From the NCBI GenBank assembly GCA_003427395.1, contig BFEA01000230.1:549087-571231 (forward strand): DNA of 22,145 nucleotides, in the 5' to 3' direction. Below the pieces are notes generated by a model. The model did not search any database. It was given only the letters and a program-made list of their open reading frames with translations, and had not been told where the DNA came from. Every line of letters begins with the position of its first letter. The first letter of the stretch is position 1. Positions 9,620 to 17,270 of this stretch are shown piece after piece. Position numbers and translations under genes: made by a program. This stretch comes from Chara braunii. Lineage: Eukaryota > Streptophyta > Charophyceae > Charales > Characeae.

Positions 9620-11155
9620 TCTTTTGCGTGAAGGCTTCAAGTTCTTACAAGCCCATGATTGCTTTAGCTGATGGCACCATACCTCGTTCACCATCTTTCA
9701 GTGTCCATTCCTTGAAAAAAATGCAAGTTTCTAACCCCCTCAAACATCTTATTTAGCTCCAATTGTTTTCTTGTTTTCCCCAACACCACTGCCGTTGATT
9801 CCTCATAGCTTCATCTGTTTTTTCGTCACTCTTCACATCACATGTTTCCTTCACTGAATACACAACGTTTGTTGAGCTTACCCTTTACACTTCTAATAGT
9901 TAAAAAAATCATAGTAATACTGTAAACTTGTGTAAAGGAAACTGTTTTGTCTTTCTCAAATTTACCCCATCTTTTGCCTGCCTTTTCCCCCCCCATTTCA
10001 TTCATCTTTTATTTCTAGCCTTCGAGTAGTTATCTAGCTAATCGTACTATCCTCTAAAGATTCCAACTCATCTTCAATAATAACAACAGGCAGCACTGCA
10101 TAAGTTTTTTATCCCTATTTTCTTTATTTTCCTTACTCTTCACTTCTCAACAACTTTCCCGCTATGCTTTGCCAAACTTTTCTGCAAATGTCCAGTCTCT
10201 CTTGATGCAACATCCATACACATGATCACCGACAATCCTAATTCCTTTTTTCTATGAAAAGTATTTCGGGGCCTTTGCACACCCAACGTATTTTCCACAC
10301 ATACTAAAAATAACCCACAGTCAGGCTTTCTCCGAGATTTAATCAAATTCTTTGCCCATCCTGTTGTCTCCGAAAGAAGTTTCTTCTGGAGGTCCTTTTT
10401 CTCCTCACCTAGTGCTTACCATACTACCTACATGCCCGTTGCCCGCCCGTTGGCATCCTCTTGCCTCTGCAGCAGTATGCAATCCCAATTCCACTCGTTA
10501 GCCTATACCCTCTTCGGTTCTGTAGAATACGATCGTTGCTCCTCTACACATCTTCTCTGTGCTTTGATAGAAAGAGGTTCCTCACAACCTTTTATTACAC
10601 TGTGGCTCAAATAGTGAAGCATTTAGCTTTTGGGATACCATCCCAAGGGTTTTCCCTTTGCAGGATCCTTTGCACTTGGACGTCCGCTTCAGTTTGCCTC
10701 CCTCCCCCTCGCTTTTGCAACATTGTAATCAGCACATGTTTTCCTTCTACCATTTCTTCATCCCTCCCCACTTTCGCGAGCATCCTGACTAGTGGACTAC
10801 TTTCCACTGCTCCAATCGAGTCTCTTTCCCGACCTCCTATCCCTTCGCCGTGACACCACATCCATTTCTTTGGAACTTTTGATGATACACAGCTTCTCTT
10901 ACCCCTTTTCCTTTGCCTTGGTTCCTTCACCTATACTAACAACTTTCATTTCATTTTCAGGTTAAACAACTTCTCCAGTCGCTGCCAATACTTCTCCTGC
11001 TGTTGTGCAAGCAATTTCCGTATATTTCCACCTTTGCAGCACTTCTTTTCATCCTTGTGCCTTTTCTTCTCCGGTCCAATTCACTTTCTTTCGTATGTAC
11101 TTTCTCTTCACCGCCTCGTTTCTTCAACTCTTCAGCAACCTTTCTTTCATCCATC
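9620..11155. other. Pyrimidine-rich stretch, unidentified minus-strand frames
   Basis: The plus strand is C/T-rich here, so the minus strand has several short open frames of Lys/Arg/Glu-rich peptides (10140-10346, 10607-10930, 10957-11154). They lie in different frames with stops between them and have no domain I recognise. They could be remains of a transposon protein or a by-product of purine-rich composition. I do not call a gene. Confidence 0.35.
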
Positions 11156-11187
11156 TTTTTTTTATTTATTATTTTTTATTATAATTT
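11156..11187 (-). other. A-rich 3' tail of the U6 retropseudogene
   Basis: On the minus strand this is about 32 nt of nearly pure A with a few T, starting directly after the U6-like 3' end. It supports origin by reverse transcription of U6 RNA. I found no convincing target-site duplication around it. Confidence 0.65.
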
Positions 11188-11280
11188 GGACCACTTCTCC
11201 ATTTACGAGGGCCATCCTTGCCCAGGGGCCATGCTGATGTTCTTTGTATCATTCCAATTTTAACAGATGTCCGGAAGGAC
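11184..11280 (-). pseudogene. U6 snRNA retropseudogene
   Basis: The minus strand starting at 11280 follows U6 snRNA end to end. It has a 5' stem-loop (GTCCTTCCGGAC), then TTAAAATTGGAATGATACAA, then CAGCATGGCCCCTGGGCAAG, GATGG, and TAAATGGAGAAGTGGTCCAA. Functional U6 has ACAGAGA where this copy has ACAAAGA, and GATGACAC where this copy has GATGGCCC. The AGC triad survives (TCAGC). Mutation of the ACAGAGA box, which pairs with the 5' splice site, argues against function. The RNA end is followed on the minus strand by an A-rich tail (plus-strand 11156-11187), the usual mark of LINE-mediated retroposition. No snRNA-type upstream element or TATA box was seen at the right distance. Confidence 0.85.
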
Positions 11281-11414
11281 TTTTCTCCAAGGCTACATAC
11301 CCGGTCCCACCGGGGTCTCCTACCCCCTCCGGAAGCGGGCCGGTCATACCAGCTGGTGGACCACGCCAGTTCCCTCCCAGTTCCCCTTTGCGCATTTTGA
11401 TCGTGCCGGGGTTT

Positions 11415-11481
11415 CAATTTTTTGGGGGGCCGGGAAGCCTCCATGCGGGTCGTGGAGGCCTCCCAGCCCCTGAAAAAATTT
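11415..11481. repeat. Core of a long imperfect palindrome next to the gap
   Basis: Arms 11415-11443 and 11453-11481 pair at 24 of 29 positions around a 9-base loop (TGCGGGTCG); the inner word is GCCTCCA/TGGAGGC. Weaker inverted similarity seems to continue outward (the CGCCAGTT..CTC words near 11365 and, inverted, near 11520), so the full palindrome may span about 11290-11589 and run into the gap. Strong palindromes are a common reason for assembly breaks. It could be a foldback transposon or two inverted copies of one repeat. Confidence 0.6.
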
Positions 11482-11589
11482 AACAGGGTCCGGTAGGCCC
11501 CCCAGAATATTGAGAAACTGGCGGTCTATCCAGGCCGTTGATCTGGTGAGATCTGCGGCCCCGATAGGCCTCCCATTTTTTAACATTCG

Positions 11590-12114
11590 NNNNNNNNNNN
11601 NNNNNNNNNNNNNNNNNNNNNNNNNNNNNNNNNNNNNNNNNNNNNNNNNNNNNNNNNNNNNNNNNNNNNNNNNNNNNNNNNNNNNNNNNNNNNNNNNNNN
11701 NNNNNNNNNNNNNNNNNNNNNNNNNNNNNNNNNNNNNNNNNNNNNNNNNNNNNNNNNNNNNNNNNNNNNNNNNNNNNNNNNNNNNNNNNNNNNNNNNNNN
11801 NNNNNNNNNNNNNNNNNNNNNNNNNNNNNNNNNNNNNNNNNNNNNNNNNNNNNNNNNNNNNNNNNNNNNNNNNNNNNNNNNNNNNNNNNNNNNNNNNNNN
11901 NNNNNNNNNNNNNNNNNNNNNNNNNNNNNNNNNNNNNNNNNNNNNNNNNNNNNNNNNNNNNNNNNNNNNNNNNNNNNNNNNNNNNNNNNNNNNNNNNNNN
12001 NNNNNNNNNNNNNNNNNNNNNNNNNNNNNNNNNNNNNNNNNNNNNNNNNNNNNNNNNNNNNNNNNNNNNNNNNNNNNNNNNNNNNNNNNNNNNNNNNNNN
12101 NNNNNNNNNNNNNN
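11590..12114. other. Assembly gap (525 N)
   Basis: A run of 525 undetermined bases, bounded on the left by the palindromic region and on the right by GATA/(GA)n sequence. Open frames that span it are artefacts. Confidence 0.99.

Positions 12115-12122
<8 letters not shown>

Positions 12123-12180
<58 letters not shown>
12123..12180. repeat. (AG)29 microsatellite at the gap edge
   Basis: Twenty-nine AG units follow a short AGATAGAT stretch immediately after the gap. Together with the palindrome on the other side, it probably explains why assembly stopped here. Confidence 0.97.
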
Positions 12181-12185
<5 letters not shown>

Positions 12186-12315
12186 CAGTGCAACCACTCC
12201 GCTAACCCCCATGCAGCCCCCCCTCGACCCAACCCCATGAAAAAAAAGCAGATCACTGTTTTTTCTTTTTCTCTTTTTTTTTTTGTTCTTTTTTTTTGTA
12301 TCAGAACTTCATAAA

Positions 12316-12368
12316 CGGGAAGACCCACTTAACGAGGTGATAAGAGCAGCCCCGTTAAGTGGGTCCCG
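12316..12368. repeat. Stem-loop with 13-bp perfect arms
   Basis: GACCCACTTAACG (12322-12334) is exactly complementary to CGTTAAGTGGGTC (12353-12365), with an 18-base loop. The outer bases CGGG/CCCG extend the stem to about 16 bp with a 2-nt bulge. There is no T-run after it. A TTAA tetramer lies inside each arm. It may be a small foldback element or a structured RNA. Confidence 0.75.
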
Positions 12369-12407
12369 ATGTTGAAGGCTCCATCTATTGGTGGGGAGCT
12401 ACACCTG

Positions 12408-12483
12408 CTGGAAATCGGGTCCAGCGTCCCTGTACAATAACATGTGTCAGCTGGAAATTGGGTCCAGAGTCCCTTATACAATG
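12408..12483. repeat. 43-bp-step direct duplication
   Basis: CTGGAAATCGGGTCCAGCGT..CCCTGTACAATAA at 12408 recurs as CTGGAAATTGGGTCCAGAGT..CCCTTATACAATGA at 12451. About 30 of 34 positions are shared. This is a simple two-unit tandem duplication with no coding sense. Confidence 0.85.
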
Positions 12484-12719
12484 ATTTGAAATGTTCATTA
12501 AGTTTGAATATCCCCCATATAGCAAAAGGCATTGATTACTTCCCAGAAGAAGGGAAGGATTGATCTCCCGCGTTACATGACGAAAACCTAAGTAAAAAAA
12601 CATCTCCATCAAACACGCCAACAGCCAAAACACGCCCATGCCCAAAACCCTAAACAACCTACCCCTACACCTCATCACGATTGGGGATTGAGGGCCGGAC
12701 AACCCCAATCACTGGAGGG

Positions 12720-13079
12720 TCATCGTTTATACCACTCCCACCCGCTGTGAAGCAAAGATAAGCGGATCAGCAGGGAGAGACGCCATGCACAGTGGTGGGA
12801 GGTAGTAGTATTAGGCATTGTTGTTGATGTTGTTGTTGTTGCTGCTGCCGTCGTCGTCATCTCTGCCGTTGTTTTTGTTGTTGTTGTAACAGTTGTTGAT
12901 GTTGTTGTTGTTGTCGCTCTCATTGTTGTTTGTGGTTGTGCTGTTGCCACTATTGTCATTGGCATAGCCAACACTGCAGGCGCGGCGATCGATGATGTCA
13001 TTTTTTTGAAGAGTATTGGCGTTGTGACCTTCTTTGTCCTCGCAACCGCCGATATCACCGGTGTCGATGTTGTTGTCGC

Positions 13080-13119
<40 letters not shown>

Positions 13120-13556
13120 GCTGTTGTTGTTGTTGCTGTTGTTGTTGTTCTTGATGCTATCACTGTTACCTCTGTTGCCATGTGCACCTCCTCACCATCA
13201 ATATCGCCCTCCAACCGGTCCTCCAGAAGAGCACACTGATCGCGAAACTCATTGAAGAGGGTTTTGCAGACAGACATGATGCCATCTGCCCTCCTCCAAT
13301 CGATGCAGACATCGAGCCGGGGATCCGTCCCCTCCTCCAGCTCCCAGATGATCTCCAACATGTCCTCACGTTTGTCCTTCAGCCAACCAGCCATAGAAAT
13401 CGCTCCCCCTTCGACCTCTGGCTCCGCTTGCAGCAGCAAAGATATGTCCCTCACAATCTCCTGTAACCATCTGCATCCTTTCTCCAAGGTAATCAGCCAT
13501 TCGTTCGGTCCAAGATGATGTAGCTCCCTCTCCAAAAGCTCCTCCATGGCAGCCAT
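12720..13556 (-). CDS. Putative protein, acidic helical N-terminus and Thr-rich tail
   Basis: This is the longest gap-free open frame of the window. I prefer the ATG at 13554-13556 (peptide MAAMEELLERELHHLGPNEW) to the upstream in-frame ATG at 13604, because it has a good eukaryotic start context (GCCATGG). Residues 1 to about 130 are non-repetitive, Leu/Glu-rich and probably helical, with several Trp (LEKGCRWLQEI, MAGWLKDKREDMLEIIWELE, CIDWRRADGIM). From about residue 135 the frame is almost all Thr/Ala, encoded by an AAC-type microsatellite that is open on both strands. Such a tail is often intronic or untranslated, and a donor-like AG|GTAACA lies at about 13169. So the true exon may be only 13170-13556. 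I recognise no domain and no signal peptide. Two G-box motifs lie about 110 bp upstream. It may be a real gene exon or a repeat-borne frame. Confidence 0.45.
13070..13150. repeat. (GTT/AAC)n microsatellite
   Basis: A nearly pure GTT array with a few GCT interruptions. A looser GTT-rich zone extends from 12820 to 12950. It makes long open frames on both strands (Thr-rich on minus, Val- or Leu-rich on plus), so frame length alone is not evidence of coding here. Confidence 0.95.
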
Positions 13557-13664
13557 GGCTCGCTCAAAGAACAGAGCCGCTATTGTACAGTAACCTCCAA
13601 TCAATCACGGATGCCGCTTCCCCTATTCACGGGTCACGAGGTGTCCGCGCCACCAAATGACAGG

Positions 13665-13701
13665 TGACACGTGGCAAGCTGAAAGCCACGGCCACGTGTC
13701 A
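13665..13701. promoter_or_regulatory. Inverted pair of G-box/ABRE-like motifs
   Basis: TGACACGTGGC (13665-13675) and GCCACGTGTCA (13691-13701) are exact reverse complements, 11 bp each, 15 bp apart. ACACGTGGC is the classic plant G-box/ABRE core bound by bZIP factors of the ABA pathway. The pair lies about 110-145 bp upstream of the preferred start of the minus-strand frame, a plausible promoter position. No TATA box is evident; an inverted CCAAT (ATTGG) is nearby at about 13595. The motif match is direct; function is inferred. Confidence 0.5.
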
Positions 13702-13900
13702 GGCGCGTGCACAGGCCCAGCGGCCTGGGGGGAATCACCTCTCCAGGACGCTGGTCAAGCCGGGTGCGGCCAGGCCTCGCCGGTCGGCCGGCGTTAGGGC
13801 GCTAGAGCTAGCGCAGTTCTCTCCTTGCCTCAGCAGATCACTGTTTTCTCTGCGCATTCGGGGAGATCTCGCTTGACAAGCGCAATCCAACTCCATCATC

Positions 13901-13924
13901 AAAAAAAAAAAAAAAAAAAAAAAA
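13901..13924 (+). repeat. A24 tract ending a GC-rich segment
   Basis: Twenty-four A follow a GC-rich segment (about 13640-13880) and are followed by unrelated sequence. The arrangement would fit a retroposon tail on the plus strand, but no Pol III boxes or target duplication were found. The GC-rich segment contains the perfect palindrome GCGCTAG-AG-CTAGCGC (13799-13814). Confidence 0.4.
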
Positions 13925-14298
13925 TTGACCCTGTTTTGGGCCCAACCAAATTTAAGGTTGGAAAACTGGGGTTCCAACCGGCCCCATTGGATCCAGTCCG
14001 GTCCAACCGGCCGGTGGCCGGTGCAGCCCTGCTTTTCTCATCCTTCTTCATATCCTTGTTTACAAAATACTTCACGAATCATTAATGCCATGCCAGCGAA
14101 CATTTCCTCCACTTTATCCAAGGCGGTAACCTAGGAATGGCGAGGGGCATTTCCTCGTATTGGCTCTCCATACTTCGCCCAGAGGGCGAAACATGTTCTT
14201 AAAATTATATCGCCCTTACACACCATCATGTATCCTACACCCATGAGTTTTCCTGATTCTCTTTGTTGATGGTCAAAATTGCAAAAGAAGCTTTTTTA

Positions 14299-14460
14299 TC
14301 CAATGCCTAGGACAGCTGACCCCCAGTAAATCGGCCGTTGCCAGTAGCCTAGCTGGCTACATCATGTATCCTAGATCATGTATCCTAGATCATGTATCCA
14401 ATGCCTAAGGCAAGTGCTCTCGCAAACCGGCGGTTGCCAGTAGCCTAGCTGGCAGAGTAC
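14299..14460 (+). repeat. 97-bp-step duplication with a tRNA-like A-box
   Basis: TCCAATGCCTA..GTTGCCAGTAGCCTAGCTGGC occurs at 14299-14357 and again at 14397-14453, separated by three copies of ATCATGTATCCTAG. TAGCCTAGCTGG (14345 and 14441) fits the Pol III A-box consensus TRGCNNAGYNGG at every position. After the second copy, GCTTCAAACCC (14465-14475) fits the B-box GGTTCRANYCC with one mismatch, but only 12 nt after the A-box; a tRNA needs about 33. This may be a tRNA-derived SINE head that lost its anticodon arm. Confidence 0.55.
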
Positions 14461-14805
14461 TGGTGCTTCAAACCCCTGCATGGATAAGGAGGGCCTACCA
14501 AACACCACCATCCTTCTTAATCAACTGCGCCAAACGGTGGCCCAAACCTTATTCCAGCAACAAGTTAAAACTACCAGTACACCAGACAGCTGAGACATGT
14601 ACAAGGTTATGCAATTTGGCCTTGGTGCGTGGGATATGGGGTGGGCTGAGGTGGTGGGCAGCTTTTTACGAAATGTCGACTGTGCAGACTGAGTCGGGTT
14701 TTCATGCTCAGAGATTTTCTGACAAAAAGACAATCTGAAAACTTGAAAAACAAACAATGGTATGTCTTTTCACAAAAGTAAAAACATCCTCACAGCAGAA
14801 GTTTC

Positions 14806-14990
14806 TGGTGGCAAATTTACACATGTTTTTCTCTCGGTTGCTGTGAGCAAGGCCCACATCGTTCTGATTCGGTCGAACAGGTTTGGAAAGAAGATTGGTG
14901 GCAAGTGGCAAGTTTAGACGTCATTCTGTCTGTTGCTATCAGTAAGGCACGCATCTTTGCCATTCGGTGGGACAGGCTTGGAAAGAGAAG
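14806..14990 (+). repeat. Two-unit tandem repeat of about 95 bp
   Basis: GGTTGCTGTGAGCAAGGCCC..CATTCGG-like text at 14836-14890 recurs as TGTTGCTATCAGTAAGGCAC..CATTCGGTGGGACAGGCTTG at 14931-14990. Each unit begins with TGGTGGCAA and ends with GGTTTGGAAAGA or GGCTTGGAAAGA. Roughly three quarters of positions are shared. Confidence 0.7.
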
Positions 14991-15135
14991 TGTCTGTTTG
15001 TTCAAAAATTGTCCGGCGCACTGGTGGCCTGACTGGTGAATGCACACACAGTCACTGGCCAGGGTTCTGGTAAATTAGGCATGGCAAAGTATGAAAATGT
15101 GTGCTTCTCTAATGGCACCATATGACGGTAACAGA

Positions 15136-15140
<5 letters not shown>

Positions 15141-15188
<48 letters not shown>
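15141..15188. repeat. (TC)24 microsatellite
   Basis: Twenty-four uninterrupted TC units, at the start of the duplicated block described next. Confidence 0.97.
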
Positions 15189-15192
<4 letters not shown>

Positions 15193-15194
15193 GC

Positions 15195-15546
15195 ACCCCT
15201 TTTTGGTAAGTTCAGTGTCCTGATACAAACTAGAAACAGAACAGATTGTTCACACTACTGCATCAAAACAATTCTTTGTTTTCACTTTACCTCTGAAAAC
15301 TTCTCTCCCCCCCCCCTTCTGTCACTCCGATCTCCCCCACCCCCCTCTCTCCTCTCTTCCCCCCACTCCCCTCTCTCCTCTCTCTCCCCAACCCCCCTCT
15401 CTCTCTCCTCTCTCTCCACGCCCCCCCCCCCCAAGGCCTTTGCCCTTTGGTAACATTCGCAGTGAACTGATAGTGTAAAAAACAGAAAGAGTTGCTCATC
15501 GCTAGCACCAAAACAATTCTTCATTTTCACTTGACCTCTCTCAAAA

Positions 15547-15560
<14 letters not shown>
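15195..15560 (+). repeat. Duplicated 115-bp block around a pyrimidine tract
   Basis: The block 15195-15310 (TTGGTAA, AACAGA, CAAAACAATTCTT, TTTTCACTT, ACCTCT, AAAAC, CTCTC) recurs in the same word order at about 15440-15560, about 246 bp away. Between them lies a 130-bp pure C/T tract (15301-15434) with C-runs of up to 14. Such a strand-asymmetric tract can form triplex (H-) DNA. The duplication may have arisen by unequal exchange between the CT tracts. Confidence 0.7.

Positions 15561-15590
<30 letters not shown>
15548..15590. repeat. (CT)8(CA)13 compound microsatellite
   Basis: CT units pass directly into CA units. The same compound arrangement, longer, occurs at 18111-18184. Confidence 0.95.
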
Positions 15591-15596
<6 letters not shown>

Positions 15597-15598
15597 CC

Positions 15599-15636
15599 GA
15601 GCGTATGAGACCCATTCCTCGGAATGGGGAACGCTC
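15599..15636. repeat. Two-step hairpin
   Basis: The outer arms GAGCGT/ACGCTC (15599-15604, 15631-15636) enclose a perfect 8-bp stem CCCATTCC-TC-GGAATGGG (15611-15628). It lies directly after the compound CT/CA microsatellite. No T-run follows. Confidence 0.7.
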
Positions 15637-16381
15637 TGATGGCCAAGCATACTATAAAACACAGAATTTGAGATATACCCGCAGTCGCTGCCAGAGTACA
15701 CCTGACTCTTGGTAGCATCTGGTGCGGATTATGCATCTGACCACTGAATCTGCAGACACACATGGGACTGGGGATTGATACGTTTTCCAAATTTACCTGT
15801 CTCCGTCAATAGTAACAAGGGGACATGGAGACAAAGCAAGATTGAAAATCGGGACAACAAAGCATTCCCTTGCTCGAATTTCCTTCCCCCGCCCTCCACC
15901 CCAAGTAAACAGTGATTTTGGCCGATGTGGCATCAACATGGGATCATGGTAGACTTCAGCAGCTGCAGTCTCAGTGATTGCACTTCTAATTCAGGCCTCC
16001 AATCCATGGCAGCGATAACAGGAAAAGCGATAACATGAATTTCCATTGCTTGCGAAATAATGCATGTATCGGGCATACGAGAGCCTGACACAACAATGGG
16101 AAATGATTGCACCCACAAAACAAGTCATAGTCTGCTGCAGGCAAACACAGACGGTGCTAGTGCAGAGCACTGTGACGAGCCCGCTGCACCTCGCCCTTTC
16201 CCTCCACCGTGACTACATAAGCAGTGTTTAAACTTTGAACTTCAGACCATTAGTACTTGTGAGAGTTTTCTCCAGTCCTGGACACGCGCGGCTCGCCAAA
16301 CAAAAGACGAACCGACACAATTTTCTTTTGAGCCGAGAAAACCCAGCGCGTTAGCGGACCAGGGTGGAAACGAATGGCTGG

Positions 16382-16495
16382 GCAATGTTGTGCTGCACCC
16401 AACAGTGTTGGCTACGGTCCTGCTAATGCTGGTGGGTTTAATACAAGCAGTGTTGTGCTGCAGCCAACAGTGTTGGCTACGGTCCTGCTAATGCT
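16382..16495 (+). repeat. 65-bp-step direct repeat, 49-bp units
   Basis: 16382-16430 and 16447-16495 are 49-bp copies with only two differences; both contain the near-palindrome CCAACAGTGTTGG and end TCCTGCTAATGCT. High identity implies a recent duplication. Confidence 0.9.
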
Positions 16496-16532
16496 TCCCT
16501 GGGGGCCACGGAGCTAACTCTATATGGTAGGG

Positions 16533-16650
16533 CACCAAGCATGCCCTACCAAGGATGCCCTGCCAAGCACATGCGCTACCAAGCACATGTCCACGCACAT
16601 GTAGCCAATGGGCACTGGACCATGTGCCTTGCCAACTGAGATAGGCCACT
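16533..16650. repeat. Short CCAAGCA(CATG) tandem repeat and antisense A-box
   Basis: From 16533 to 16605 the words ACCAAGCATGCCCT, ACCAAGGATGCCCT, GCCAAGCACATGCGCT and ACCAAGCACATGTCC follow one another, a loose 14-16 bp tandem repeat. Just downstream, the minus strand at 16643-16632 reads TATCTCAGTTGG, 11 of 12 to the Pol III A-box. A poor B-box-like GGTCCAGTGCC follows about 10 nt later on that strand. It is too short for a tRNA. Confidence 0.45.
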
Positions 16651-16908
16651 TGGCCTGCCACTGTTATTGGCTAAATCCAAAAGGGGCATATTTGCAACTA
16701 CTACTTACCACCTGAGCCCGATGACAAAACCAGTCAGCTTTTCTGAATGAATCTGACTGTGAAGGCATTCCGAAAAGGGCAGTGACATTGGGATCCTTCG
16801 GCCAAACGGAAGGACGTGTGTTGCTCCGCAGAATAGATATGAAGCCAGGACCACAAGGGTCTGTTTTTCATTATTAACAAAAAAAAAAAAGGAAAGAAGT
16901 GTGGCAAC

Positions 16909-16990
16909 ATACTTTTCTCGGGCCTTCCGGCTAAAAGTAAGATCAAGTGCCGTATTTGATCCGCGTTTCATCAGGGACAAAAAAAAAAAA
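16909..16990 (+). pseudogene. U2 snRNA-derived retroposon with A12 tail
   Basis: Starting exactly at ATAC (16909), the sequence follows the 5' end of U2 snRNA: ATACTTTTCTCGGGCCTTCC, GGCTAA, a short insertion, then AAGATCAAGTG, GTATTTG and TCATCAG. U2 normally has TCTCGGCCTTTTGGCTAAGA and then GTAGTATCTG. Here the branch-site recognition GTAGTA is CCGTA, so splicing function is lost. Similarity stops at about 16977 and is followed by A12 (16979-16990), so only about 69 nt of the roughly 190-nt RNA were retained. TGTGGCAAC abuts the 5' end (16900-16908) and TGTGGCTAC lies 5 nt after the tail (16996-17004), a candidate target-site duplication matching 8 of 9. Together these features indicate LINE-type retroposition. 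Confidence 0.75.
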
Positions 16991-17270
16991 GATGCTGTGG
17001 CTACTCCCTCGTTGTCATCGCACTCCAAACTTTGTAGGCAGCGTAAGTTTTCTTTCCTTCTGTGCTCAGTTATGTAATCAATCGCGATCTCATCTTACTT
17101 TGCGTTCGTGGATGTGCAGAGTCCTACAGCGTCTGGTTTTCACCACTGGCAGGCTGACACGACTCATCTGATCTTTTGCACATACCTTTCCTGGTACAGA
17201 TACGGGAAATAAAAAAGAAGAGACGCTATATTGGTTAAAAAAGAAAACACAAATCGGAACGGAAGTTTCA

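Noticed and set aside
11480-12328. Long frames across the N gap
   Set aside because: Length comes from undetermined bases and a GA microsatellite that encodes a Ser-Leu run.
12640-12670. CCCTAAAC as a telomere-type repeat
   Set aside because: It occurs once only; no array.
13006-13255. Val- or Leu-rich plus-strand frames
   Set aside because: They are the other strand of the GTT microsatellite and of the better minus-strand frame.
12246-13850. Shared word GCAGATCACTGTTTT at 12248 and 13833 as evidence for a common element
   Set aside because: Similarity stops after about 15-20 bases on both sides, and poly-T follows in one copy; too little to call homology.
15301-15434. Pyrimidine tract as a polypurine-tract primer of a retroelement
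   Set aside because: No LTR pair or TG..CA termini found around it; length and microsatellite neighbours favour slippage.
15091-15701. Ser/Leu/Pro-rich and Arg/Glu-rich frames
   Set aside because: They are translations of CT/GA/CA microsatellites and the pyrimidine tract.
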